Below, piece by piece: positions 1 through 7,258 of a stretch of 37,369 bases of DNA (the stretch's first letter is position 1; the number at the start of each line of letters is the position of its first letter). The position numbers were made by a program, and so were the translations under genes. Origin of the DNA: Oscillospiraceae bacterium (GTDB lineage Bacteria; Bacillota; Clostridia; Oscillospirales; Oscillospiraceae); contig WQVH01000017.1 of assembly GCA_009781695.1 (NCBI GenBank), forward strand, positions 1 through 37,369, in the 5' to 3' direction. The notes under the pieces were generated by a model. The model was not told the origin of the DNA and did no database searches. It saw only the letters and a program-made list of their open reading frames with translations.

Positions 1-115
1 GGTATCTGAAAACTCGCAATGGTTACAGTCACTGAGCACACAATCTTTGGATATGATACAAGTTTAGTATACGTAGACGTGCCTTGGCTGTAACCAACCT
101 GTGTTTTCAGATACC
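1..115. repeat. Nested inverted repeat at the window edge
   Basis: A perfect 13 bp inverted repeat, GGTATCTGAAAAC at 1-13 and its complement at 103-115, encloses a second 9 bp pair, TGGTTACAG at 20-28 and its complement at 88-96. The enclosed 59 bases show no gene. It lies downstream of the minus-strand DUF4130 gene but has no T-run, so it is not an obvious intrinsic terminator. It could be a small non-coding RNA, a miniature mobile element or a protein-binding site. The window begins exactly at the first arm base, so the element may extend further left. Confidence 0.55.
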
Positions 116-135
116 CACTGAACTGTAATGGGCGT

Positions 136-176
136 TTATAGTATGGCGAGTTTTTGGATTGTCTGACGTACTATAA
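136..176. repeat. Short inverted repeat downstream of the DUF4130 gene
   Basis: TTATAGTA at 136-143 is complemented perfectly by TACTATAA at 169-176. It sits 15 bases past the 3' end of the minus-strand gene that stops at 192. The 25-base spacer and the AT-rich arms make a stable terminator unlikely. Nothing else is recognisable in 116-191. Confidence 0.3.
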
Positions 177-191
177 TTCTTCGACAAAAAA

Positions 192-968
192 CTACTCCAA
201 CAAATCCTGCATTTCCGTCATATGTTCCCAATAGCGCTTAGGCATGTGCGTCATGCGGCAGCGTGGATTCTCACGTGCCTTAATAGAAACCGTGTTATAA
301 AACCGCTTCCACATGGCCTGATAATGGCTTTCGCTCTCGGTGATGGGTGGAAGCTCAATGTTGTCAATGGATATCATTTCACAGTGCCTATTTTGATAGA
401 CCAGAGCAGCCTGATGTGTTTTGTCAAAAATCAAAAAATCCTCATTAGAAAATCTCTGAACAAAATGATCAGCAAGGAAAGGCAATATAAAATTCTTTGG
501 CGTTATCGTTCCGGCGAGCACACCGTCGTAATCGGCAAATCGAACAAACCCCTTGAGCAGATGCGCTTCGCCCCACAAATGCCGCTGAGCTTTAAGCAAA
601 GGTGCAACATCCGGGTCGCCGAGCCGGGCGAGTATTTTGCCGCCCTCACGATACCCTCTGAGCAAGAATTTAAGCATGAGCAATTCTTTTTCGGACAGAC
701 AAGACAGAAACACTTCTTCTATGAGTCGGAATGCATCCTGAGAGATTTTTTTGGAGATGGAATGGAGTACGCGCTTTGCCTTGGATTCGTCTGTGTAAAC
801 TTCGAAAGCATCAAACAATGTTATCGGATCGTCATCATAGGTTGTGATTTGGATCGGAATTTCCCCACTATAGACACTTTCGTATACACAGCACAAAAAG
901 CCATGATATGAACCGTCATATATGTAGAGCTTATCAGACTGTGCGGCCAAAGGCTTGAGACGAGACAT
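192..968 (-). CDS. TIGR03915/DUF4130-type putative DNA repair protein
   Basis: This 258-residue protein is recognised as the TIGR03915/DUF4130 family by its overall pattern. It has an N-terminal YDGSYHGFLCCVYE segment, a central conserved LKAQRHLWGEAHLLKGFVRF block, and the C-terminal R(M)xHMPKRYWEHMTE signature. The family is almost always encoded beside a TIGR03916 radical SAM protein, as it is here, and is also found fused to uracil-DNA-glycosylase-like proteins. That association is why it is called a DNA repair or modification factor, but its biochemical activity is not established. No signal peptide or membrane segment is visible, so it should be cytoplasmic. GAGGAG lies 10 bases before the ATG. 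It follows the radical SAM gene by 54 bases on the same strand and is probably the second gene of that operon. Confidence 0.85.
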   Translation of the reverse strand: MSRLKPLAAQSDKLYIYDGSYHGFLCCVYESVYSGEIPIQITTYDDDPITLFDAFEVYTDESKAKRVLHSISKKISQDAFRLIEEVFLSCLSEKELLMLKFLLRGYREGGKILARLGDPDVAPLLKAQRHLWGEAHLLKGFVRFADYDGVLAGTITPKNFILPFLADHFVQRFSNEDFLIFDKTHQAALVYQNRHCEMISIDNIELPPITESESHYQAMWKRFYNTVSIKARENPRCRMTHMPKRYWEHMTEMQDLLE

Positions 969-1022
969 ATGAAGTATTCTCCTCGTGATTTGTAAACTGT
1001 TAGGCTATTGTGGACTGTGCCG

Positions 1023-2336
1023 CTAAAGACTTGATGCAAGCGCCAATACTGCATCTTCCACGGCCTCATTTACAGTGCTTGTACCGTAGGGCAATGTTAC
1101 AGCACAGTAAGTTCCGCTAAATAGTGATAATTGCTCTGTTCCAAAGGCGTAAATTTTAGGATCAATGAGTGAACGCACAACCGAGTCCTTAACCAACCGT
1201 GACCCGGCAGAATTATCCTTTGTGATGATGAAATACTGAGCGCGCTTGAGTACAACGCCGATGCGCTTTAATTCGTCGAAGCCGAGTCGCCCTTCGCGGC
1301 GTGCCAGAACGATCCGCTTAGCGCTGGTAGGACCAACGCCCGGTATACGTAAGAGATCGTGCATGGAAGCAGTGTTTACATCCATGGGGAATAAATGAAT
1401 GTTGTTGATGGCCCAATTGCATTTGGGATCAAGGTATGGGTTGAAATTCGGTGTGTCCTTGCTCAAAATCTCATCGGCAGCAAATTCATATTGCCTCAAA
1501 AGAAAATCGGCTTGATACAATCTATGCTCACGCAACAGTGGCGGAGTGGTGGTGACTGCCGGCAGCAGATTATCTTCAACAACCGGAATATATGCAGAAT
1601 AAAACACGCGTCGCAAGTCATATTTCATGTACATCGCCGAAGCCAAAGATATGATTTGGTGGTCTGTATCCGGCGTTGCGCCGATGATCATCTGTGTTGC
1701 CTGACCCGCCGATGCAAAAGTTGGTGCGTTTTTATAGCGTGTCAGCGCATATGTGCTTTCTGCGATCTCGCTTTTGATTTGTTGCATGGGGGCTAAAATA
1801 GCAGTTTTTGTTTTGTCCGGTGCAAGTAAGGTAAGGCTCTTTTCGCTGGGCATTTCAATGTTGATGCTGAGTCTGTCTGCCAGAAGACCCAGTCGATAAA
1901 CGAGTTCAGGAGATGCACCCGGAATTGCCTTGGCATGGATATAACCCAAAAAGCCGTACCGATGTCTCAAGATTGCAAGCGCATCTATAACAAGCTCCAT
2001 AGTATGGTCGGGGCTTTTGACAACACCGCTGGATAGGAACAACCCTTCAATATAGTTGCGCCTGTAAAATTCAAGCGTGACAGTAGCAAGCTCCTCCGGA
2101 GTAAAGGTCGCTCGCGGCACATCGTTGGTCGCATTGTTGGTGCAATACTTACATTTATATATGCAATTATTGGACATGAGGACTTTTAAAAGAGAAATAC
2201 AGCGCCCGTCTGCCGTAAAGCTGTGACAGACTCCGGCCATGACAGTATGCCCCGGTCTGTTCGCTCCGGACGAAGTGCACGCAGCATCATATTTCGCACT
2301 CTCAGTTAAAATTGTGAGCTTATCAATTAGTTTCAT
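1023..2336 (-). CDS. Radical SAM protein with C-terminal helix-hairpin-helix (TIGR03916-type)
   Basis: This 437-residue protein is a putative DNA modification/repair radical SAM enzyme. The cluster motif CxxxCxxC is present as C58, C62 and C65 (CIYKCKYC), the ligands for a 4Fe-4S cluster that cleaves S-adenosylmethionine. Extra cysteines lie upstream at C20, C37 and C46. A helix-hairpin-helix (LLRIPGVGPTSAKRIVLARR), a DNA-binding element, lies around residues 325-350. The pairing with a DUF4130 protein is characteristic of the family, whose substrate is unknown. It is divergent from the S24-type regulator at 2464, and the 19 bp palindrome at 2379-2397 lies about 40 bases upstream of its start. 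I see no canonical promoter for it. This is the first gene of a two-gene operon. Confidence 0.88.
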   Translation of the reverse strand: MKLIDKLTILTESAKYDAACTSSGANRPGHTVMAGVCHSFTADGRCISLLKVLMSNNCIYKCKYCTNNATNDVPRATFTPEELATVTLEFYRRNYIEGLFLSSGVVKSPDHTMELVIDALAILRHRYGFLGYIHAKAIPGASPELVYRLGLLADRLSINIEMPSEKSLTLLAPDKTKTAILAPMQQIKSEIAESTYALTRYKNAPTFASAGQATQMIIGATPDTDHQIISLASAMYMKYDLRRVFYSAYIPVVEDNLLPAVTTTPPLLREHRLYQADFLLRQYEFAADEILSKDTPNFNPYLDPKCNWAINNIHLFPMDVNTASMHDLLRIPGVGPTSAKRIVLARREGRLGFDELKRIGVVLKRAQYFIITKDNSAGSRLVKDSVVRSLIDPKIYAFGTEQLSLFSGTYCAVTLPYGTSTVNEAVEDAVLALASSL

Positions 2337-2378
2337 ATCATAAGCTTAACTCTAATATAATCAGAAGTCAAGAGGAAA

Positions 2379-2397
2379 ATTCTAAAAATTTTAGAAT
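2379..2397. promoter_or_regulatory. Candidate operator in the divergent regulator/radical SAM region
   Basis: ATTCTAAAAATTTTAGAAT is a perfect palindrome (9 bp arms around one A). It ends 5 bases before the -35 box of the S24-type regulator promoter and about 40 bases before the start of the divergent radical SAM gene. The position suits an operator for a dimeric HTH repressor acting on one or both directions. Binding is inferred. Confidence 0.5.
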
Positions 2398-2402
2398 AAA
2401 GC

Positions 2403-2431
2403 TTGCAAATGATCAAAAACTGAGATAGAAT
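2403..2431 (+). promoter_or_regulatory. Sigma-70-type promoter of the S24-type regulator
   Basis: TTGCAA (2403-2408) and TAGAAT (2426-2431) are separated by exactly 17 bases. Transcription would start near 2438, giving a leader of about 26 bases before the ATG at 2464. Confidence 0.65.
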
Positions 2432-2463
2432 AGGCTCACTACTTTGGATATGGAGTAATGATT

Positions 2464-3177
2464 ATGAACTATGGAGCGATTTTAGCACGTCTGAGAAAAG
2501 AAAAAGGACACACGCAAGCTGAGACTGCTGGTTATATAAGCAGACGCATAGGCAAGCCGTGCTCATTTAAAGTCGTCTCACATTGGGAAAACGGCGTATC
2601 ATCGCCGTCTGTTGAGCAATTTTTACTGTTGTGTGAGCTTTACGAAGTCAGGGACATTCAAGGCATATTCCGAAATGCCTATTCGGAGCACCATGATTTG
2701 CCGAAACTCAACGCACTTGGAAAAAACCGTGTTGAAGAATACATCACCATGCTCCTGAATAATCCCCTATTTGCCGAGAGCATAAACGATAATCAAACAG
2801 AGCGGATATACAAAGAAGCGCCGTCCGGCAGATACATAAAGCTATATGATATACCTGTATCAGCCGGTGTGGGTGCATTTTTGGACAGTGAGCATTATAT
2901 TGAAATCGAAATGGACGAAACAATACCGCAAGAAGCGGATTTTTCAGTCAGGGTCAGCGGAGACAGCATGGAACCTCGCTTTGCCGACGGACAAGTCATA
3001 TTTATAAAAGAACAACACATACTGAACATTGGCGAAATTGGCATATTTAGCCTCAATGGAGACGCATACATTAAGAAATTAGGCCGGGGTGAACTCATTT
3101 CCCTCAACTCGCGGTATGCGCCTATAAAAATTAATGAATTTGACTTTCTGCGCATATTCGGAAAAGTGGTGGGGTAA
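2464..3177 (+). CDS. XRE-family regulator with S24 (LexA/CI-like) peptidase domain
   Basis: This 237-residue protein has an N-terminal HTH of the Cro/CI type (about residues 4-65, including SHWENGVSSPS) and a C-terminal S24 peptidase fold (about 120-237). The self-cleavage machinery is present: an Ala-Gly scissile pair at A134-G135 (PVSAGVGA), nucleophile S168 in SGDSMEP, and the general-base lysine K204 in GDAYIKKL. Such proteins repress target genes until RecA-ssDNA triggers autocleavage. The start at 2464 was chosen over 2458 because GGAG (2452-2455) is 8 bases away rather than 2. It is divergent from the DUF4130/radical SAM repair pair, so that pair is its likeliest target along with its own promoter. 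It could alternatively be a domesticated prophage repressor, but no phage genes are nearby. Confidence 0.85.
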   Translation: MNYGAILARLRKEKGHTQAETAGYISRRIGKPCSFKVVSHWENGVSSPSVEQFLLLCELYEVRDIQGIFRNAYSEHHDLPKLNALGKNRVEEYITMLLNNPLFAESINDNQTERIYKEAPSGRYIKLYDIPVSAGVGAFLDSEHYIEIEMDETIPQEADFSVRVSGDSMEPRFADGQVIFIKEQHILNIGEIGIFSLNGDAYIKKLGRGELISLNSRYAPIKINEFDFLRIFGKVVG

Positions 3178-3224
3178 CATGCCAATTTAGCGGCAACTTG
3201 AGAATCTGGAGTTGAAATCACCAA

Positions 3225-3247
3225 GTTACTGCCCTCTGTGCAGTAAT
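3225..3247 (+). terminator. Weak hairpin after the S24-type regulator gene
   Basis: TTACTGC (3226-3232) and GCAGTAA (3240-3246) form a 7 bp stem with a 7-base loop, about 50 bases past the regulator stop codon. No T-run follows, so it is at best a weak or factor-assisted terminator. Confidence 0.25.
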
Positions 3248-3288
3248 ATGACCCCCAGCCACCACATGGCACAAATATATCAGGCATA

Positions 3289-3318
3289 TCGACAAGCACA
3301 AACTGCATATGTTATACT
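3289..3318 (+). promoter_or_regulatory. Promoter of the aspartate carbamoyltransferase gene
   Basis: TCGACA (3289-3294) and TATACT (3313-3318) are separated by 18 bases. The short leader of about 25 bases leaves no room for a PyrR-type attenuator, so the usual pyr RNA switch appears to be absent. Confidence 0.55.
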
Positions 3319-3351
3319 GAACCGACCAAAGCATGAACGGAGGACTAAGCG

Positions 3352-4431
3352 ATGACACCAGTGCGAAAACTTGTCAGTGTAGCAGACATGTCGCGCCAGT
3401 GGTGGGATAGACTATATGCCCAATGCTGTGACATAATTGCCCGCCCGGACACCTATGCCGCCGCATGCAGCGGAAAGCTCCTCGCCTCAATGTTCTACGA
3501 ACCGAGCACACGCACCAACTTCTCATTTCAAGCGGCGGCACAACGACTGGGCGCAGGCGTGTTCGGGTTTTCCGATCCACTCGGCACATCCGCATCAAAG
3601 GGCGAAACGCTCGCAGACACCATAAGAATGACCGCCTCTTACTCAGACACCATTGTCATCAGAAGCCCCCAGGAAGGCGCGGCGGCAGCAGCCGCATTAT
3701 ACTCAGAAGTTCCTGTTATAAACGCCGGGGACGGCGGCCATTTTCACCCCACCCAGACGCTAACGGATCTTGCAACCATCGCACAAAAGCGCGGAAACAT
3801 AGACAACCTATGCATAGGCATTTGCGGCGATCTAAAATATGGACGCACAGTGCACTCGCTGATTGAAGCCATGGCCATGTTTAAAGGCATCAGATTTTGC
3901 CTGATATCCCCGCAAGAGCTGCAACTGCCTGAATATATACTCGAACAAATGAAAGCGCAAGGACAACAATATATAGAATCTGAAAGCCTGACAGACTGCA
4001 TGGCCGAACTAGATATCTTATACATGACCAGAGTGCAGCGGGAGCGCTTCCATGACGCAGCGCAGTACAGGCGGTTAAAAGATGTCTACATACTGACAAG
4101 CAAAATGCTTGAAGGCGCAAAATCCGACATGCAGATCATGCACCCTTTGCCGCGATATGGAGAGATTGCCATTGATGTAGATGACGACCCTCGTGCAGTG
4201 TACTTTGAACAAGCGCGTTATGGCATGTTTATACGCATGTCGTTGCTGCTTGACTTTATGCACCAGCCCAGATTAGCGCCGCGGCCTGTCACAAGTGCGC
4301 TGACCCAACCAACCTGCGGCAATCCGGCATGCATCACGCAATCCGACTTTTATCTTCCGAAAATCACATCAAACCTCGGCATAGACAGATGTGGCTATTG
4401 TGACAAAAAATTCCCGATACTTGAATTTTAA
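3352..4431 (+). CDS. pyrB: Aspartate carbamoyltransferase with fused PyrI-type zinc domain
   Basis: This 359-residue enzyme forms N-carbamoyl-L-aspartate from carbamoyl phosphate and aspartate, the committed step of pyrimidine synthesis. The carbamoyl-phosphate motif FYEPSTRT (48-55), the mobile-loop SASKGE (80-85), HPTQTLTD (132-139) and HPLPR (264-268) are all present. The catalytic chain normally ends near residue 305-310. Here it continues with about 50 residues carrying CGNPAC and CGYC (C322, C327, C347, C350). This matches the Cys4 zinc site of the PyrI regulatory chain, but the PyrI nucleotide-binding domain is missing. GGAGG sits 8 bases before the ATG. No other pyr gene is in the window. 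Identification of the catalytic part is secure, and the zinc domain assignment is strong by motif. Confidence 0.93.
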   Translation: MTPVRKLVSVADMSRQWWDRLYAQCCDIIARPDTYAAACSGKLLASMFYEPSTRTNFSFQAAAQRLGAGVFGFSDPLGTSASKGETLADTIRMTASYSDTIVIRSPQEGAAAAAALYSEVPVINAGDGGHFHPTQTLTDLATIAQKRGNIDNLCIGICGDLKYGRTVHSLIEAMAMFKGIRFCLISPQELQLPEYILEQMKAQGQQYIESESLTDCMAELDILYMTRVQRERFHDAAQYRRLKDVYILTSKMLEGAKSDMQIMHPLPRYGEIAIDVDDDPRAVYFEQARYGMFIRMSLLLDFMHQPRLAPRPVTSALTQPTCGNPACITQSDFYLPKITSNLGIDRCGYCDKKFPILEF

Positions 4432-4450
4432 CTAGCTTTGAAATGGCTAT

Positions 4451-4469
4451 GCCATAGCTATGGCTTTTT
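4451..4469 (+). terminator. Candidate intrinsic terminator after pyrB
   Basis: The perfect palindrome GCCATAGCTATGGC (4451-4464) can fold with a 5 bp stem and AGCT loop and is followed directly by TTTTT (4465-4469). It lies between the convergent pyrB and xthA genes. The stem is short, so strength is uncertain. Confidence 0.45.
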
Positions 4470-4498
4470 GAAAATTAAATCGGAGGACTCGCACCAGC

Positions 4499-5251
4499 CT
4501 ATGAAATCACGATCCCTACCGGACAGTGATCGCTGCCCATCACCTCTGGCAGAATAAATGCATCTGTGACTCTATCATTCAGCCTATCCGAACCTAAAAA
4601 ATAATCAATGCGCCAACCGGCATTACGGTCACGCGCCTTACCCATATAAGACCACCATGTATAAGCGCCCGGCAAATCAGGATTACGCTGCCTGAAAAAA
4701 TCAGTAAACCCGGCAGATAAAAGTTCTGTCATCTTGCCGCGTTCTTCGGCGGTAAACCCGGCATTGCGCTTGTTCGACTTAGGATTTTTTAAGTCAATTT
4801 CTTGGTGGGCAACATTTAAATCGCCACAAATAAGCACAGGCTTAATCTGATCCAAAGCGCAAACATAGTTGCGAAATGCATCTTCCCAGACCATACGGTA
4901 ATCAAGTCTGGCCAGCTCATTTTGAGAATTGGGTACATAGACGCAGATAAGATAAAAATCAGAAAATTCCAAAGTGATCATGCGCCCCTCGCGGTCATGG
5001 TCATCAATACCCAACCCATAAGCGACCGACAAGGGTGGTATTTTTGTAAACACAGCAGTTCCGGAATACCCCTTTTTCTCAGCGCTGTTCCAAAACTCAT
5101 GATAACCATCCAGCTCTATTTCGGCCTGCCCTTTTTCCATTTTGGTCTCTTGCAAGCAAAACACATCAGCGTCAATATCATTAAAGGCATCCATGAAGCC
5201 TTTTTTTAAATTCGCCCTCAGTCCATTGACATTCCACGACACCAATTTCAT
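4499..5251 (-). CDS. xthA: Exodeoxyribonuclease III (AP endonuclease family)
   Basis: This 250-residue endonuclease/exonuclease/phosphatase-fold enzyme cuts DNA at abasic sites and acts as a 3'-5' exonuclease in base excision repair. Family residues are visible: N7 in WNVNG, E35 in QETK, Y105 in YVPN, D144 and N146 in GDLNVAH, D216 in WRIDYF, and D241-H242 in GSDHCPV. The length is normal for the ExoA/XthA branch, and there is no export signal. AAAGGA lies upstream of the ATG. It begins 15 bases after vapC on the same strand and is probably transcribed with it, possibly also from the tatD promoter further upstream. Whether Gram-positive naming (exoA) or xthA is preferred is only a convention. 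Confidence 0.93.
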   Translation of the reverse strand: MKLVSWNVNGLRANLKKGFMDAFNDIDADVFCLQETKMEKGQAEIELDGYHEFWNSAEKKGYSGTAVFTKIPPLSVAYGLGIDDHDREGRMITLEFSDFYLICVYVPNSQNELARLDYRMVWEDAFRNYVCALDQIKPVLICGDLNVAHQEIDLKNPKSNKRNAGFTAEERGKMTELLSAGFTDFFRQRNPDLPGAYTWWSYMGKARDRNAGWRIDYFLGSDRLNDRVTDAFILPEVMGSDHCPVGIVIS

Positions 5252-5266
5252 AAGCTTTTCAATCCT

Positions 5267-5668
5267 TTACAAAGTCCAGTCTTCAACAACAAGGTCGTCT
5301 ACACGAGAAAACTCGCCAGTGTTATTGGTGACGATAACACCATTATGCGCAAGTGCAGTGGCGGCAATTGTGATATCGTTGTTTCCTATTAACATTCCTG
5401 CACTTTCAAGTTTAGCTCGAATTCGTGCGTAATATCCTGCAGCAGTTTCATCAAAAGGCACGATTTCATAAATCGAAAGAAAAGCAGTGACTATTTTTAG
5501 GTTTTGTTCACGTCTTGCACTTTTTTCCGCTCCGTAAAGCAGTTCGGCGGCAACCATAGAAGGGAGCTTTATATCATCAATAGGTGTCTGTCGTAGTCGT
5601 GTACTCATATTTTGCTTGGAGTTGTTGAGGTGAAACACACAGATATTGGTATCTAAAAGATATATCAT
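5267..5668 (-). CDS. vapC: VapC-type PIN-domain toxin
   Basis: This 133-residue protein is a PIN-domain ribonuclease of the VapC type, whose members typically cleave initiator tRNA or rRNA. The acidic metal-binding residues are in the expected places: D6 in LLDTNI, E42 in AAELLYGAEKS, D98 in IGNNDITIAA, with the C-terminal TNNTGEFSRV block (E119). It looks intact. It overlaps the upstream antitoxin gene by 4 bases (ATGA), the usual translational coupling of such pairs. The cut RNA cannot be predicted from the sequence. Confidence 0.9.
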   Translation of the reverse strand: MIYLLDTNICVFHLNNSKQNMSTRLRQTPIDDIKLPSMVAAELLYGAEKSARREQNLKIVTAFLSIYEIVPFDETAAGYYARIRAKLESAGMLIGNNDITIAATALAHNGVIVTNNTGEFSRVDDLVVEDWTL

Positions 5669-5919
5669 AGCAAATCAAACCTCCTCGGAAGTTCCGATTC
5701 CCATGGGATATCCAAAGGTGCGACAAACGTAGTGTCGCTAATTGAGCCTTGGAGCTCTGTGAGCAACTGCAGCTTCATGATTTTTTCTGAATCTTCACGA
5801 GAAAGACTTTCGCTTACGACAGCAGCGACATACTTTGAGATGGAACAATTGTGTGCTTTAGCGACGGCATTCAACCGAACGATCATTGCATCATCTACAT
5901 ATAAGGATATCTGTGCCAT
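5665..5919 (-). CDS. Ribbon-helix-helix antitoxin of the vapC pair
   Basis: This 84-residue protein starts with a short beta strand (AQISLYVDD) and continues with two helices (residues about 10-40) typical of ribbon-helix-helix DNA-binding antitoxins. The C-terminal tail (residues 50-84, including DIPWESELPRRFDLL) would wrap the toxin. The ATG has GAGG 9 bases upstream. It should neutralise VapC and repress its own promoter through the paired palindromes at 5937-5958, which lie between the -10 box and the start codon. The closest antitoxin subfamily (VapB, ParD or RHH generic) was not decided, so no symbol is given. Confidence 0.82.
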   Translation of the reverse strand: MAQISLYVDDAMIVRLNAVAKAHNCSISKYVAAVVSESLSREDSEKIMKLQLLTELQGSISDTTFVAPLDIPWESELPRRFDLL

Positions 5920-5936
5920 GGCAAATCACCTCGCTC

Positions 5937-5958
5937 AAGTATACTTCCAAGTATACTT
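5937..5958 (-). promoter_or_regulatory. Twin-palindrome operator of the vapBC-type pair
   Basis: The self-complementary decamer AAGTATACTT occurs twice, at 5937-5946 and 5949-5958, with centres 12 bases apart. It begins directly downstream of the -10 box. Paired short palindromes about one helical turn apart are the usual target of cooperative ribbon-helix-helix dimers, so antitoxin/toxin autorepression is inferred. Confidence 0.7.
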
Positions 5959-5987
5959 ATTATACGATCCAGTGCTTCAACTGTCAA
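5959..5987 (-). promoter_or_regulatory. Fully consensus promoter for the toxin-antitoxin pair, inside the tatD end
   Basis: Read on the minus strand, TTGACA (5987-5982), a 17-base spacer and TATAAT (5964-5959) form an exact sigma-70-type consensus. The -35 box lies within the last codons of tatD (Ile-Asp-Ser), whose stop is at 5979-5977. Confidence 0.8.
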
Positions 5988-6741
5988 TCCCAAAAAATCG
6001 CTTCCCATTTTCCATAGTCAGCGCCGCAGCATCCTCGACAGAAATTCCCCGCACTTGAGCGACCTTCTCGGCAATATACGGCAGACATAATGAACTATTG
6101 CGTTGCCCGCGTTTTGGCTCGGGTGTAAGATAAGGACAGTCGGTTTCAATTAAGATTCTGTCTGCGGGCATTTTAGAGACAACCTCTATAGCGTGCCGTG
6201 CATTGCGAAAAGTAATTACACCGGTAAATGAGAGATACCAGCCCATGTCTAAAATGATCTTAGCGGTCTCCCAACTACCGGAAAAACAATGGAACACCCC
6301 CGAAAGATCCCGAAAATCTCTGATCGTAGCCAACGTATCCGTAAGTGACTCTCGCTCATGGATGATCACCGGTTTTCCCACATGACGCGCCAGTTCCATC
6401 TGCTGCCGAAAACGCTTTTTTTGAACGTCAGGCGGAGAAAAGTTATGGTGAAAATCAAGCCCGATTTCACCCACAGCCATCGCTTTCGGATGCGAAAGCA
6501 GTTGCTCAAGCTCGGATATCGTAGCATCTGTCATAGACTTGGCATCATGAGGATGTACGCCCACAGAAGCGTACACGAAAGGGTATTTATCGGCCAAATC
6601 GAGACTGAACTTTGCCGATCTGAGGCTGCTCGCCGAGTTTAATATCAGCGAAACTCCCGCATCGTGTATGGACATCAGTAGCTCATGCCGATCTTCATTA
6701 AAACGCCGATCATCATAATGTGCATGTGTATCAAAAAACAT
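5977..6741 (-). CDS. tatD: TatD-family metal-dependent DNase
   Basis: This 254-residue TIM-barrel hydrolase belongs to the TatD/YcfH family, whose members act as DNases or exonucleases in DNA turnover or repair. Metal-site residues are visible: H6 and H8 (DTHAHYDD), E92 (GEIGLDFHH), H128 (IIHERES), H151 (FHCFSGS) and D201 (TDCPYLTPEP). An in-frame ATG lies at 6843, but 6741 was chosen. AAGGAG precedes it at a good distance, the family begins MxFDTHAH, and the promoter -10 box at 6846-6851 leaves no room for ribosome binding at 6843. The extreme 3' end doubles as the -35 region of the downstream toxin-antitoxin promoter. Confidence 0.92.
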   Translation of the reverse strand: MFFDTHAHYDDRRFNEDRHELLMSIHDAGVSLILNSASSLRSAKFSLDLADKYPFVYASVGVHPHDAKSMTDATISELEQLLSHPKAMAVGEIGLDFHHNFSPPDVQKKRFRQQMELARHVGKPVIIHERESLTDTLATIRDFRDLSGVFHCFSGSWETAKIILDMGWYLSFTGVITFRNARHAIEVVSKMPADRILIETDCPYLTPEPKRGQRNSSLCLPYIAEKVAQVRGISVEDAAALTMENGKRFFGIDS

Positions 6742-6845
6742 ATTCTCAGACTCCTTGAAAATTATTCGCATGTAAAAAATAGATATTAAATATTTATTGC
6801 CCAATTGAGTCATGCGCTTGCGCCTTGTTATACGCACCATCATGC

Positions 6846-6875
6846 ATTATAATGCGCATCAATTCAAATTGTCAA
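6846..6875 (-). promoter_or_regulatory. Promoter of tatD
   Basis: On the minus strand TTGACA (6875-6870) and TATAAT (6851-6846) are exact consensus hexamers separated by 18 bases. The -10 lies within the palindrome GCATTATAATGC. Transcription from here leaves a leader of about 95 bases before the tatD ATG at 6741. Confidence 0.75.
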
Positions 6876-6894
6876 AAGATTATCTGCAAAATGC

Positions 6895-6923
6895 TTGCAA
6901 TAATGCAGACGTTGTGCTAAAAT
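6895..6923 (+). promoter_or_regulatory. Promoter of secG
   Basis: TTGCAA (6895-6900) and TAAAAT (6918-6923) are separated by 17 bases. It is back to back with the tatD promoter. Confidence 0.65.
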
Positions 6924-6967
6924 GCTCTCCTATGTAAAAAATATATAATTCCGAAAGGATTGACACT

Positions 6968-7195
6968 ATGCAAACGTTGTTCGTAATACTCCAACTGATA
7001 ACATGCCTTGTACTGATGTGTGTGATCGTGTTGCAATCAGGGAAGAATTCAGGTCTATCCGCACTCAGCGGAGCAAAATCAGACACATACCTTGCAAAGA
7101 ATAAACAGAAGTCACGCGATGCTCGTCTGGCGCTTGCAACAAAATGGGTTGCCGGACTGTTTGTTGTATTGACAGTTGTGCTCAATATCATATAA
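6968..7195 (+). CDS. secG: Protein translocase subunit SecG
   Basis: This 75-residue protein is the small SecYEG subunit that aids protein export across the cytoplasmic membrane. It has two hydrophobic segments (about residues 3-22 and 56-75) flanking the conserved VLLQSGKNSGLSALSG-like loop, here IVLQSGKNSGLSALSGAKSD. The size is typical. GAAAGGA lies 8 bases before the ATG. In many Firmicutes secG is followed by rnr, smpB and the tmRNA gene, but here a hairpin follows and none of those is present, so it appears to be monocistronic. Confidence 0.93.
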   Translation: MQTLFVILQLITCLVLMCVIVLQSGKNSGLSALSGAKSDTYLAKNKQKSRDARLALATKWVAGLFVVLTVVLNII

Positions 7196-7258
7196 CTTAT
7201 GATATGATTGCTTCATGGAGTTCATGTTGCAAGTTCTTTCTGAAAGATGACTTAAAAT

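Noticed and set aside
222-911. 229-codon plus-strand ORF
   Set aside because: It lies wholly antisense to the DUF4130 gene, whose family motifs and ribosome binding site are clear; its own translation has no recognisable features.
5977-6843. Longer tatD start at 6843
   Set aside because: The start would lie at the tatD promoter -10 box and adds 34 residues before the family's conserved MxFDTHAH beginning; the ATG at 6741 has AAGGAG.
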